64,000 bases of DNA from Alphaproteobacteria bacterium (GCA_030429495.1 JAUIFH010000009.1:62001-126000), one strand, 5' to 3'; counted from the stretch's first letter, positions 1 to 8,596 are shown. The notes: generated from the letters alone by a model not told the origin. Made by a program: numbers and translations.

Positions 1-79
1 CGCCCATGCGGGCGGCGTGGTCAAGCATCGTCCCGAACGGCATCCCGCCGAGGCTGTCAGAGACAAAACCCAGTTTCAT
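1..79 (-). CDS. Sugar phosphate isomerase/epimerase-like TIM-barrel protein, N-terminal part only
   Basis: Only the first 26 codons lie in the window; the rest runs off the left edge. The start MKLGFVSDSLGGMPF is typical of xylose-isomerase-like TIM-barrel proteins (IolE/IolI and hydroxypyruvate-isomerase relatives), which isomerise or epimerise sugars and cyclitols in the cytoplasm. The ATG overlaps the stop of the upstream Gfo/Idh gene (ATGA), so the two are translationally coupled and probably act in one catabolic route. The assignment rests on a short N-terminus and on context. Confidence 0.5.
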   Translation of the reverse strand, partial: MKLGFVSDSLGGMPFGTMLDHAARMG

Positions 80-1092
80 GCGTAGAACTCCGGCTTGGCG
101 ATCATCTCGACCGCCTGTTTCGTGCCCGATTGCAGCGCCCTGACCCCGGCCTCCGCGACCACGGCGGCAGCGTAGCCGTCCCAGCTGCTCGACGCGATCT
201 CGGGGAAGGTGCCGGTCTCCACGAACCGCAGGAAGGCGCGGTTCTGGCTAACATAAGCCTCGTGGTAACGCCCGCGCCAATCGGCGTCGTAGCGGGTGGC
301 CGATGCCAGTTTCATGTCGGTACGGGTATAGGCCACGTTGTTCATAGCGATGGAGCCGACCTCGCCGACGAGTTCCGCCCGCACGTCATAGCCATAGGCG
401 GCGTTGTTGTTGATCTCGATGGTCACAAGCTGGCCGTCGGTAGTTTCCAACACCATCACAACGGGTGCAACGCGGGCGTCCGAGCGGCGCGGCTGGTGCG
501 CGGTGATGGAGGCATATTCGGTCCTGAGCACGAGGCGCACGACGTCGAATTCATGCGGGGCGGAGTTGGTGATGGCCATCGCGCCGGTGAAATCGGCGGC
601 GGGGGTTTCGACATTGCGGTGGAAGTTGTGCATCATCAACGCCCGGCCGAGCGCGCCATTTGCGAGTGCTTCGCGCATTTCCGCATAGGATTGATCGTAC
701 CGGCGCATGAAGCCGAGCATCACATGGCGCAAACCTGCGGCCATCTCGGTCTGCATGACCTCGATACATTCCGCCGATTTCTGCGACAGGGGTTTTTCGC
801 ACAGGACCCGCTTCCCGGCGGTGATGCAGGCCTTTGATAGCGGTGCATGTGTGAAGTCGGGCGACGCCACGATCACCGCGTCGACATCCGTGCGCGCGAT
901 GGTGGCCTCGGGATCGCTCGCCACGTCCGCTGCGCCATGCGCGTCGGCCACGGATTTCGCGCGGTCGGCGTCCATGTCGCAGACCACCTGGAGCGTTGCG
1001 CCGGGCATATCCTCTGCCACGATCCGCGCGTGGTCCGCGCCCATAAGTCCTGCGCCGATGATGGCAATTCGCGTACTCAAGACAGTCTCCAT
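76..1092 (-). CDS. Gfo/Idh/MocA-family NAD(P)-dependent oxidoreductase
   Basis: 338 aa, the usual length for the family. The N-terminus holds a Rossmann dinucleotide motif (AIIGAGLMGADHA, about residues 9-21), and the family signature CEKPLS at about residues 97-102 supplies the conserved lysine of the EKP motif. A C-terminal alpha/beta domain follows. Such enzymes oxidise a hydroxyl of a sugar or cyclitol (inositol 2-dehydrogenase, glucose-fructose oxidoreductase and relatives). It lies downstream of a sugar-type ABC transporter and is coupled to an isomerase/epimerase gene, so it probably starts catabolism of the imported compound. The exact substrate cannot be read from the sequence. Confidence 0.88.
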   Translation of the reverse strand: METVLSTRIAIIGAGLMGADHARIVAEDMPGATLQVVCDMDADRAKSVADAHGAADVASDPEATIARTDVDAVIVASPDFTHAPLSKACITAGKRVLCEKPLSQKSAECIEVMQTEMAAGLRHVMLGFMRRYDQSYAEMREALANGALGRALMMHNFHRNVETPAADFTGAMAITNSAPHEFDVVRLVLRTEYASITAHQPRRSDARVAPVVMVLETTDGQLVTIEINNNAAYGYDVRAELVGEVGSIAMNNVAYTRTDMKLASATRYDADWRGRYHEAYVSQNRAFLRFVETGTFPEIASSSWDGYAAAVVAEAGVRALQSGTKQAVEMIAKPEFYA

Positions 1093-1174
1093 CCATTCGG
1101 ACCGGCGCGGGGCCGTCCGTCTTCTCGGGTTTCAGGTGTGAAATGCCCGGGCGAGCGTTGTCCCGCCCGACCAA

Positions 1175-1999
1175 CTAGCGTGCAGGCGCTGGCGGGTGCC
1201 CTTCGTGGGTTTCCATGTAGCCTTCGATGTTCGCCTCCAGATCCGCCATGGATTCGCCACCTGCCATGAGGTCGGCGATCTCCTCGCGGGATTTCTCGCC
1301 CTTGCGGAAGTCGGCCGCGATGGCGCCACGGATCAGGACGGCGAAATGGTCGCCCACGGCCATCGCGTGCATGACCTGATGGGTGATGAAGATCACCGCC
1401 AGCCCGCGCCTTTTGGCCTCGTTGACGATGCGCAGCACATGCGCCGCCTGCTTGACGCCGAGCGCCGCTGTCGGCTCGTCGAGGATCAGGACACGGGCGC
1501 CGAAATGCACCGCGCGGGCAATGGCCAGTGACTGGCGTTCTCCGCCCGACAAACCGCCGACCAGCCGGTCGCCATCGTCGATCCGAGTGATGCCGAAATC
1601 CTGCACCGCCTTGACCGCGATCTCGTTCGCCTTCTTGCGGTCGTAGACCCTGAAGGGGCCGAAACCCTTCGTCGGCTCCACACCGGCGAAAAAGCTGCGC
1701 CCGATGGACATCAGGGGAAAGGTGCCGCCGAACTGGTGCACTGTGGCAATCCCGGCTTCCTGTGCGTCCTTCGGACGGGCGAAGCTGACCGGATTGCCAT
1801 CCATCAGGATCTCACCGCGCGTCGGCGCATGCACCCCGGCGAGCGTCTTGATCAGCGTCGATTTGCCCGCGCCGTTGTCGCCGAGAAGGCAGAGAACCTC
1901 GCCCTCGTGCACCTTCAAGGAAATTTCATGCAGCACGTCGATGGGGCCGAAGCTCTTGTCCACCTTCCGCAACTCGATGATTGGGGTCTTGTCGGACAT
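1175..1999 (-). CDS. Sugar-type (CUT2) ABC transporter ATP-binding protein
   Basis: 274 aa, a single nucleotide-binding domain rather than the double-length RbsA type, so it resembles FrcA. Walker A is GDNGAGKS (about residues 40-47), the signature is LSGGERQS and Walker B is VLILDEPTAAL. It is the only ATPase in an operon with two binding proteins and three permeases, so it probably energises all permease combinations, working as a homodimer on the inner face of the membrane. It starts 15 nt downstream of the stop of the permease gene at 2015-3094. Confidence 0.93.
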   Translation of the reverse strand: MSDKTPIIELRKVDKSFGPIDVLHEISLKVHEGEVLCLLGDNGAGKSTLIKTLAGVHAPTRGEILMDGNPVSFARPKDAQEAGIATVHQFGGTFPLMSIGRSFFAGVEPTKGFGPFRVYDRKKANEIAVKAVQDFGITRIDDGDRLVGGLSGGERQSLAIARAVHFGARVLILDEPTAALGVKQAAHVLRIVNEAKRRGLAVIFITHQVMHAMAVGDHFAVLIRGAIAADFRKGEKSREEIADLMAGGESMADLEANIEGYMETHEGHPPAPAR

Positions 2000-2014
2000 G
2001 GGTCGTGTCTCCCT

Positions 2015-3094
2015 CTATTTCTTCGCGGACGACCAGTTGGTCGCCATCTTGCGGAAGGTTTCGTTCATCAGAACCGCGATCAGCAGCATCACCCCGATGA
2101 TGAGGTTCGACAGGTTCCGGTCGAAGGTTGTGTAGTTGATACCCTGCTGAACGATCGCCAGCGTCGTGGTCCCGAAAGCGATGCCCAGCACATTGCCGAA
2201 CCCGCCCGTCAGTAGGACGCCCCCAACCACGACCGCGATGATCGTATTGAAGATCATGGTGAACTGGGTCGTGGTACTGGCGGAGTTCGACAGGACCGTC
2301 TCGGAGATACCGACGATGGAGGCGGCCACGGCCGTCAACATGAACAGGCCGATCTTGAGTTGATTGATCGGGATACCCGCGTTGCGGGCGCTTTCCTTGT
2401 CGCCGCCAAGCGCGAACACCCAGTTGCCCCAGGGCGACACGTGCAGGAAGTAGTAGCAGGCCGCGACAATGGCGAGCCAGATGAAGACCGAGCTTTGCAC
2501 GCCCTGCCAGAGCGTGAGGCCGTTTTCATCGCCCAGACGGAACGTGTGATAGGTGCCGAAGATAAACTCGGACGCTGCATCGGTATCCGCGTCGGTCAGG
2601 CCGAGCTGGGTCGTATCGGTAATCAGGATCGAGAAAAAGAGCGTCAGCCCGCCAACGGCGAAGAGTGTTGCCAGCGTCACGATCAGCGACGGCACGTTCG
2701 TCCGGGTGACAAGCATCCCGTTGACCCAGCCGATACCACCGGCGATCAGGATGGTAAGAAGGATGCCGATCCAGATGTTCAGCCCGAAGAAGCCGACCGC
2801 AATCGCCAGCACGATCTTCGAGGCCGGGACCATGGCACCGACCGAGATGTCGAGTTCCCCCGCGATCATCAGGAACCCGATCGGGATCGCGATGATGCCG
2901 ACGGTGGACGCGAAGTTCAGCCAGCTTGCGGCGCCCAGCGGACTCAGAAAGTTCCGGTCCCAGCCGAAGTAGCTGAAGAAGACGAAGATGATCAGCAGGC
3001 CCGCGAATGCGCCGACCTCGGTGCGCCGGAATATTCCCAGCAGCCCTGCGAAACCCGGGCCAGCCCCGCTGTTGTTTCGAGTTGCATCGGTCAT
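2015..3094 (-). CDS. Sugar-type (CUT2) ABC transporter permease, third copy
   Basis: 359 aa inner-membrane protein of the RbsC/FrcC family with about ten hydrophobic segments. The family core GELDISVGAMVPAS lies at about residues 84-97, and the C-terminal block GGVLLTGGFGNVLG precedes the last helices. It follows the second binding-protein gene and directly precedes the ATPase gene. It differs from the two other permeases of the operon in its N-terminal region but shares their core motifs, so the three look like diverged duplicates. Confidence 0.93.
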   Translation of the reverse strand: MTDATRNNSGAGPGFAGLLGIFRRTEVGAFAGLLIIFVFFSYFGWDRNFLSPLGAASWLNFASTVGIIAIPIGFLMIAGELDISVGAMVPASKIVLAIAVGFFGLNIWIGILLTILIAGGIGWVNGMLVTRTNVPSLIVTLATLFAVGGLTLFFSILITDTTQLGLTDADTDAASEFIFGTYHTFRLGDENGLTLWQGVQSSVFIWLAIVAACYYFLHVSPWGNWVFALGGDKESARNAGIPINQLKIGLFMLTAVAASIVGISETVLSNSASTTTQFTMIFNTIIAVVVGGVLLTGGFGNVLGIAFGTTTLAIVQQGINYTTFDRNLSNLIIGVMLLIAVLMNETFRKMATNWSSAKK

Positions 3095-3154
3095 GTCATT
3101 GTCCCTGCGTTGGAGCGCGCGGTCAGGCGCTGCTAGCCAATTGTCGGTCGGGCT

Positions 3155-3180
3155 GCCCCGGCCAGCTAACAGGCCGGGGC
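3155..3180 (-). promoter_or_regulatory. Intercistronic GC-rich hairpin after the second binding-protein gene
   Basis: A perfect 9-bp inverted repeat (GCCCCGGCC / GGCCGGGGC) with an 8-nt loop lies between the stop of the binding-protein gene (3194) and the permease start (3094). No T-run follows on the minus strand. Hairpins in this position commonly protect the binding-protein mRNA and reduce read-through into membrane genes, as between malE and malF. Confidence 0.6.
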
Positions 3181-3193
3181 GTTTGTCAGAGTA

Positions 3194-4147
3194 TCAACGC
3201 GCGCCAAGTGCGACGCCAGCCAGCGCCGATTCCACGTTGGACGCATCAACGATCGCCGGGCCCGTCAGGACCGGATTGGTCGAAATGTTGGTACCGAATT
3301 TCAGATGCGCAAAAAGCATTGAGGTGGCGAGGAAACCTTGCAGATAGGGCTGCTGGTCAATCGCCATGGTCTGGGTGCCGGCCTGAATGCGTTCAAGAAC
3401 GGCCGGGTTCATGTCAAAGGTGCCGATCATCTGCTTGCCGCCGATTTGGCTGACGGCGTTCGCCGAAGCGTCGGAGGCCCATGCAGCAAGGTTCATGACG
3501 GCGTCGATGGACGTGTCGCCGATCAGTTCGGACTTGATCGCCTCGGCGGTACCGGTCACGTCGCCGTCGAGGTTCGCCGGAACGCGCAGCGTGGTCACCT
3601 TTGCGCCCTTAGACTCGGCTCCTTCAGTCACACCCTTGCACCGCGTTTCCAGGTTAATGGCACCCGGCACCTGGATATGACAGAGGATGTGCTTGGCGCC
3701 ATTCTCTGCGAGGTAAACACCGCCGCCGTAGCCCGCCTGATATTCGTCCGAGCCGAAGTAGTTGATTGCGCCGAGGTCGCCCTGAACCTCTTGGCCGGCG
3801 TTGTATTGCATGATCACAATGCCCTGCTCTGCCGCGGCCTTCAGCGCGGGGACCTCGGCCTCGGGAACCCAGACCGGGATCGCGATACCATCGACGCCCT
3901 GGGCCACGGCCTGATTGATCAGCGTCACCAAATCGGGACCGAAATTGTCGTAGTTCGGGGTCCGCAGGTAGTTCACGGTACCGCCGTTGGCCTCGACCAT
4001 CAGGGTTGCGTCATCGACGCCCTTCTTGATCAGGTTGAAAAAGCCGTCCTCGATCGAGCCGGCGATCACAGCGATGTCCTGTGCATAGGCGCCGGCAGAC
4101 AGGCACGCGACGACAGCGGTCGCGGCGAAGGTCTTTGCGAAGTTCAT
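3194..4147 (-). CDS. Periplasmic sugar-binding protein of a CUT2 ABC transporter (second copy)
   Basis: 317 aa. A Sec signal peptide covers residues 1-22 with cleavage after AYA. The mature part is a type I periplasmic binding fold (RbsB/XylF-like): DIAVIAGSIEDGFFNLIKKGVDDA at the N-terminus is the ligand-facing region, and a hinge and C-lobe follow with DQQPYLQGF near residue 268. It is clearly related to the other binding protein of the operon (shared NYDN-GPD, WVPEA, YNAG and DQQ.Y.QGF blocks) but diverged enough to suggest a different or broader ligand range. Confidence 0.93.
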   Translation of the reverse strand: MNFAKTFAATAVVACLSAGAYAQDIAVIAGSIEDGFFNLIKKGVDDATLMVEANGGTVNYLRTPNYDNFGPDLVTLINQAVAQGVDGIAIPVWVPEAEVPALKAAAEQGIVIMQYNAGQEVQGDLGAINYFGSDEYQAGYGGGVYLAENGAKHILCHIQVPGAINLETRCKGVTEGAESKGAKVTTLRVPANLDGDVTGTAEAIKSELIGDTSIDAVMNLAAWASDASANAVSQIGGKQMIGTFDMNPAVLERIQAGTQTMAIDQQPYLQGFLATSMLFAHLKFGTNISTNPVLTGPAIVDASNVESALAGVALGAR

Positions 4148-4236
4148 GTCGATGTTCCTCCCTTAAGATTCCGTCCCCTCGACGGCTCGACAGTGGTTTG
4201 GCCTTTTGGCCGGTATTACGCCCGTCGGGCGTTGGT

Positions 4237-5238
4237 TCAGGTTGCTTGGCGTTTCCGTTTTGGCCCGGCCCGCAGCGCCAGCTTTCGGAAACTTTCGTTC
4301 ATCGCGACGGCCACAAGCAGCATCACGCCGATGATCAGGCTCGACCAGTTGCGGTCGATATCGGTGAAGTAGATGCCCTGGCTCACGACCGCGAAGGTCA
4401 GCGTGCCAAAGAAGATGCCTACGACCGAGCCGAAACCACCGGTCAGAAGAACGCCGCCAACGACGATGCTGACGATGGTATTGAAAATGTATCCCATCCC
4501 GCCCGAGACCTGCGCCGAATTGAACTGGATCGCGCCGCACATGCCGACAAAGGCGGCGCTCATCGCAGACAGCATGAAGAGAGCGATCGTCAGCTTGGCC
4601 GTGGGCACGCCCGCATTGCGTGCCGACACGATATCGCCCCCCATCGCATAGACCCAATTGCCGTATCTCGTCTTGTGGATCACGAAAGCAAAGATCGCCG
4701 TCAGGACGAGCCACCAGAGGATGACGACCTGGTGACTGCTGCCGATGAGGCTGCCGAACATCGCCTTGGCCCACTCGGGCGAAGTCAGCGAAACGCTCGC
4801 CGCGCCGGTCAACAGTTTGGCACCGGACAGGACGATGCCTTGCATCACCACGAGCGTCGCGAGCGTGATGATCAGCGACGGAACTGTCGTGCGCGTGGTC
4901 AGGATGCCGTTGACCAGACCCACGACCGCACCAAGTGCAAGAGTTCCGAGGATCCCCACCCAGATCGGCAGACCGTAATAGCCAGACAGGATCGCAATCG
5001 TCATCGACCCGGCGGGGATCATCGCGCCGATGGAGATGTCGATATAGCCACCGATCATCAGGATCCCCACCGGAACGGCCACGATCCCGAGGTTGGCGGC
5101 GAAATTGACCCAACTCGCCGCCCCAAACAGCGTACCGAGCTCCACCCCGCCGAATATCACGTAAAAGGCGATGATCCCGACGAGGCTGATCACCGATGCG
5201 GCCTCAGGGCGGCGCAGAAACTGACGGATTGTATTCAT
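4237..5238 (-). CDS. Sugar-type (CUT2) ABC transporter permease, second copy
   Basis: 333 aa RbsC-type inner-membrane protein. The core GGYIDISIGAMIPAGS lies at about residues 63-78 and GGVLLTGGFGSVVG near residue 262. Its start lies 10 nt downstream of the stop of the preceding permease gene, so the two may form a heterodimer. Between its stop and the second binding-protein gene a small ACGCCC/GGGCGT hairpin is visible at 4218-4232. Confidence 0.92.
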   Translation of the reverse strand: MNTIRQFLRRPEAASVISLVGIIAFYVIFGGVELGTLFGAASWVNFAANLGIVAVPVGILMIGGYIDISIGAMIPAGSMTIAILSGYYGLPIWVGILGTLALGAVVGLVNGILTTRTTVPSLIITLATLVVMQGIVLSGAKLLTGAASVSLTSPEWAKAMFGSLIGSSHQVVILWWLVLTAIFAFVIHKTRYGNWVYAMGGDIVSARNAGVPTAKLTIALFMLSAMSAAFVGMCGAIQFNSAQVSGGMGYIFNTIVSIVVGGVLLTGGFGSVVGIFFGTLTFAVVSQGIYFTDIDRNWSSLIIGVMLLVAVAMNESFRKLALRAGPKRKRQAT

Positions 5239-5248
5239 GGCGCCCCCC

Positions 5249-6268
5249 TCAACCTTTTCTCGTCGAGTATTTCAGGGCAAGCGCCCGGAACCCGTCGTTC
5301 GAAAGCACAGCCGCTAGCAGCAGCACGCCGATGATCACGGAGCCGACATTCGGATCGAGACCCGAAAAGAAGACGCCTTGGTTCACGATCGCAAAAGTGG
5401 CAGTGCCAATGACGATGCCGATGACCGACCCCGACCCACCGGTCAGCAGGACACCGCCGATCACCACACACATGATCGAGTTGAAGATGAACGACTGGCC
5501 GGTGGCGACCTGCGCGTTTTGGTAGGTCATGAGTTGCAGGACGCCAACGAAGGCCGCTGCAAAGCCGGACAGCATGTAGAGGCCGATTGTCAGCCGGCTT
5601 GTCGGAATGCCCGCATTGCGCGCGCTCTCGCGGTCGCCGCCGAGCGCAAAGACCCAGTTTCCGGCGGGCGAAACATGAAGAAGGTAAAAGACGCAGACCG
5701 CGAATGCGACCCACCAGAAGATCGACACGTTGAACATGCCGAGCAGGAAGGTGCCAAGGATCAGCTTTGTGGCCGGTCCGGGGACAAGAAAAACACTCGT
5801 CGACCCAGCGATCAGTACGGCGAAGCCAAGCGTAAGCCCCATGACGGCGAACATCGTGCCGATGGTGATGATGAGCGAAGGGATGGTGGTGCGTGTCACG
5901 AGGTAGCCGTTCACGAAGCCGACGAGCAGCCCGACACCTAGTCCGCAGCCAATGCCGAGAAGCACCGGCAAGCCGAAATACCCTGAAACGATAGCCGTAG
6001 TCATCTGCGAAGCGGGGATGACGGAGCCCACAGAAATATCGAGTTCGCCCGCGATCATAAGTAGGCCGACCGGAAGAGCCACGATACCGACCTCCGCCGC
6101 GATATTCAGCCAGCTCGACCAGCCCGGTGCACCCATGAAGACCGCGCCGCCCATGATGGCGAAGAAAGCGTAGACGAGAACCAAACCGACGAAGGAACCG
6201 GCCTCGGGCCGTCTGGCGAGATTGCCAAACGACATCCCTGACGATTGTCGATCCGTGTTCAACGACAT
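5249..6268 (-). CDS. Sugar-type (CUT2) ABC transporter permease, first copy
   Basis: 339 aa from the ATG at 6268, which has an AGGAAA ribosome-binding site; a GTG at 6313 would add 15 residues but would lie inside the upstream hairpin. The protein has the RbsC family core (GELDISVGSVIPAS) and GGVLLTGGSGSVIG. It follows the first binding-protein gene and is followed by the second permease. With three permeases and one ATPase in the operon, which permeases pair with each other is not decidable from sequence. Confidence 0.92.
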   Translation of the reverse strand: MSLNTDRQSSGMSFGNLARRPEAGSFVGLVLVYAFFAIMGGAVFMGAPGWSSWLNIAAEVGIVALPVGLLMIAGELDISVGSVIPASQMTTAIVSGYFGLPVLLGIGCGLGVGLLVGFVNGYLVTRTTIPSLIITIGTMFAVMGLTLGFAVLIAGSTSVFLVPGPATKLILGTFLLGMFNVSIFWWVAFAVCVFYLLHVSPAGNWVFALGGDRESARNAGIPTSRLTIGLYMLSGFAAAFVGVLQLMTYQNAQVATGQSFIFNSIMCVVIGGVLLTGGSGSVIGIVIGTATFAIVNQGVFFSGLDPNVGSVIIGVLLLAAVLSNDGFRALALKYSTRKG

Positions 6269-6307
6269 TTCGCGGTTTCCTGTTTCCGTGTTCTTTGGAT
6301 TGAGGAT

Positions 6308-6340
6308 GCCCACCCGCCGCAGAAATCGCGAAGGGTGGGC
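6308..6340 (-). promoter_or_regulatory. Intercistronic hairpin after the first binding-protein gene
   Basis: A perfect 8-bp inverted repeat (GCCCACCC / GGGTGGGC) with a 17-nt loop lies between the first binding-protein stop (6350) and the permease start (6268). No T-run is visible. Its position mirrors the hairpin after the second binding-protein gene, which suggests the same role in raising binding-protein mRNA over permease mRNA. Confidence 0.55.
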
Positions 6341-6349
6341 AAGCCGTTC

Positions 6350-7318
6350 CTATCGTGCGCCGGCCTTGACGCCTTCGATCACAAGCTCAACGTTGCTCGC
6401 ATCAATCACCCCCGGACCCGTCAGAATTTCGCGGGTCGGGATCGTCACGCCGTAGTTCACGAAGTTGTTCAGGATCGACACAGCAAAGAAGCCCTGCTGA
6501 TAGCCCTGCTGGTCAATGGCGCAGGCCTGTGTGCCAGCCTGAATGTTGGCCAGGATCGAGTCGTTGAAGTTCATGCCACAGACATGGACCTGACCGGTCT
6601 TGCCGGCCTGAGCGATGCCACTGACGGTGGCGTTGGTATCGCCATCGCCGATGGCGAACATGGCATCGATATCCGGGTTTTGCAGCAGATGCGCGCGAAC
6701 GGCCTGCGCGACCGCAGTCGCGTCGCCGAACGCGGTCGCGGGCAGTTGCAGAGTGGAACCGGTGCCACCTGCGGCGCCAAGACCATCATTGAAACCGTTG
6801 CAGAAGGCTTCAATGTTGGCCGCGCCCGGCAGTGTATTCACACAGGCGCCATTCTTGTGACCGGCATTGCCGAGATACTCGCCACCCGCATAGCCCGACT
6901 TGTAGTCGACGGCACCGACATAATTCATCGCACCAAGACGATCGGCCGCTTCGATGCCGCCGGCATTGTAGATCACCAGCGGAATACCTGCGTCGACAAC
7001 GGCCTGGAATGCCGGGTCCATCGCCTCGGGCACCCAGTCAGGGCCGACGATGGCATCGGCCTTCTGGTCAATGGCCTGACGGATCAGTTCCGCTGCATCG
7101 GGCCCGAGATTGTCGTAGTTCTGCGGCCCGAGCCAGGTGACCGAACCGCCCTGCGCTTCGGCGACCTTGCCCGCATCCTCGGCGCCCTTCTTGACGCGGC
7201 TCCAGAACGGATCGTCGGGCTTGCCGCCGATCACGAAGATATTGGCGCCTTCGGCATAGGCCGTGCTGGCCGCGATGGCGAGAGCCGCGGTTGTCGCAAG
7301 GATCTTGGTCAGTTTCAT
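6350..7318 (-). CDS. Periplasmic sugar-binding protein of a CUT2 ABC transporter (first copy)
   Basis: 322 aa from the ATG at 7318, which is followed directly by a Sec signal peptide (MKLTKILATTAALAIAAS, cleavage after AYA). An open extension back to 7414 would place 32 arginine-rich residues before the signal and is rejected. The mature protein is a type I periplasmic binding fold with FVIGGKPDDPFWSRVKKG at the N-lobe and DQQGYQQGF in the C-lobe. Four cysteines in the mature part, absent from the second copy at most positions, could form disulfides. Confidence 0.93.
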   Translation of the reverse strand: MKLTKILATTAALAIAASTAYAEGANIFVIGGKPDDPFWSRVKKGAEDAGKVAEAQGGSVTWLGPQNYDNLGPDAAELIRQAIDQKADAIVGPDWVPEAMDPAFQAVVDAGIPLVIYNAGGIEAADRLGAMNYVGAVDYKSGYAGGEYLGNAGHKNGACVNTLPGAANIEAFCNGFNDGLGAAGGTGSTLQLPATAFGDATAVAQAVRAHLLQNPDIDAMFAIGDGDTNATVSGIAQAGKTGQVHVCGMNFNDSILANIQAGTQACAIDQQGYQQGFFAVSILNNFVNYGVTIPTREILTGPGVIDASNVELVIEGVKAGAR

Positions 7319-7410
7319 GTTTGGGTCTCCTCCCCGGGATGCCGCGTGAAAGCGGCGTGTTGAAAACGTTTCGAATGATCGGGCGCGCCTCCTCCGCGCA
7401 CCCGGGCGGA

Positions 7411-8424
7411 TCACTCCGCCGGGGCCTGCTTTGCCTTCAGGCGTTCCTTCTTCTTGCGGAAACGCTCCTTCATCTGCTCATCGGCAGCTTTCGTGCCGTC
7501 GTGCCAGGTGCCGAACCACTTATCGAGTGGCACGAGTCCATCGCCGCCGTAGTTCACCTCGAAATACTTGTGGTGCAGGTAATGGGTGTAGGCATGGGTC
7601 ACGACGCCGTTCTTGTCGGTCATCTCCAGCCGGTCGAAGCCAATATGCCCGACGACAGCGCCATAGGCCGTGCTGGTGACCTGGAAGAGAGCTACGAACG
7701 GGTTCGACGGGATCAGGAGGTGCCACATCATCTCGGAAAAGAAGAAGGCAGCCTCGACCGGGTGCATCGACATCGACGACCACGGGCTCGGGTTGATCGA
7801 GTTATGGTGGATTGAATGGATCCATTTGTAGAGCGGGCCCTGATGGATCAACCAGTGGCCGCAGAAGAAGTGAATCTCGTGGATCGCCGGCACAAGAAGG
7901 ATCAGTACAGCGAGCCAGAGCCAGTGCGTCTCCGGGCTGAGCCAAAGCACATAGCCATTGGCGAAGCACCAGAGCGTGAAGGCCTCGATCAGCGTCCAGA
8001 GTGGGATGGAAACGAGGAACGTGCGCAGGAAATTGTCGAGATTCTGCGACTTGAACCAGAACACGTCCGAGGGCTGCTCTGACGGGAACTTGTGGTTGTA
8101 CTTGAAGCGATGCTCCTGCTTGCGCTTGACGTAGTAGAAGAACTCGATCGAGCCAAAAAGCAGGAAGATCCCGGCGCAGTTGACGAGATGCAGCCAGAGG
8201 ATCCAACCCCAGGAAAAGGTCTTCATCACCTCCCAGTCGGGTAGGATCAGGAACCAATAGGCCAAAGTCACGGCCATGAAGATCGTGTTGTGCGGCCAGA
8301 GATAGTCGATCAGCCAGCGGCCCGTCTTGCCGAAATTGCCGGTCCAGAACGGCGCGATTTCGAGGGGATCGTTCGGCGCCCAGTTGCCGCGCTTGTCACG
8401 GGTGCCGTATTCCAGATCATCCAT
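7411..8424 (-). CDS. Sterol desaturase/fatty acid hydroxylase family membrane protein (paralogue A)
   Basis: 337 aa with several hydrophobic helices. The di-iron histidine clusters of the superfamily are visible: HEIHFFCGHWLIH (about residues 186-198), HSIHHNSINPSPW, and the C-terminal HAYTHYLHHKYF. Enzymes of this family hydroxylate or desaturate lipids, sterols, carotenoids or alkyl chains at the membrane using O2. It is the first gene of the sugar-type transport operon and starts behind an AAGGGGGG ribosome-binding site. A close paralogue lies beyond the divergent lacI-type gene. No function is established for this gene pairing. Confidence 0.85.
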   Translation of the reverse strand: MDDLEYGTRDKRGNWAPNDPLEIAPFWTGNFGKTGRWLIDYLWPHNTIFMAVTLAYWFLILPDWEVMKTFSWGWILWLHLVNCAGIFLLFGSIEFFYYVKRKQEHRFKYNHKFPSEQPSDVFWFKSQNLDNFLRTFLVSIPLWTLIEAFTLWCFANGYVLWLSPETHWLWLAVLILLVPAIHEIHFFCGHWLIHQGPLYKWIHSIHHNSINPSPWSSMSMHPVEAAFFFSEMMWHLLIPSNPFVALFQVTSTAYGAVVGHIGFDRLEMTDKNGVVTHAYTHYLHHKYFEVNYGGDGLVPLDKWFGTWHDGTKAADEQMKERFRKKKERLKAKQAPAE

Positions 8425-8483
8425 CGCGCGGTCCCCCCTTCAATCGGACACTTCGAAAAGCTGCCCTCTCGGCGTGCTTTTCC

Positions 8484-8529
8484 TTGACAGTTTGACATGG
8501 ATCAAATCAAGTCCTGTCAAAACTGACAG
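8484..8529. promoter_or_regulatory. Candidate operator region between the transport operon and the lacI-type gene
   Basis: The 168-nt divergent intergenic region holds a perfect inverted repeat CTGTCA-AAAC-TGACAG at 8514-8529 and, 24 nt upstream, a related TTGACAGTTTGACA stretch (8484-8497) that could be a second half-operator or a -35 element. LacI-type regulators bind such short palindromes. That the neighbouring regulator is the one binding here is inferred from position. Confidence 0.45.
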
Positions 8530-8566
8530 AATATTTCATATCATATCGTTTCAAATGGAGGATACG

Positions 8567-8596
8567 ATGAAACGAAATGAGATGGCCTGGGTATGA
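8567..8596 (+). CDS. 9-codon upstream ORF coupled to the lacI-type gene
   Basis: A strong ribosome-binding site (TGGAGG, 8556-8561) precedes an ATG that opens MKRNEMAWV and a stop. Its TGA overlaps the ATG of the lacI-type gene (ATGA, 8593-8596), which has no good ribosome-binding site of its own. The arrangement suggests that the regulator is translated by re-initiation after this short peptide. Whether the peptide itself has a role is unknown. Confidence 0.45.
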   Translation: MKRNEMAWV

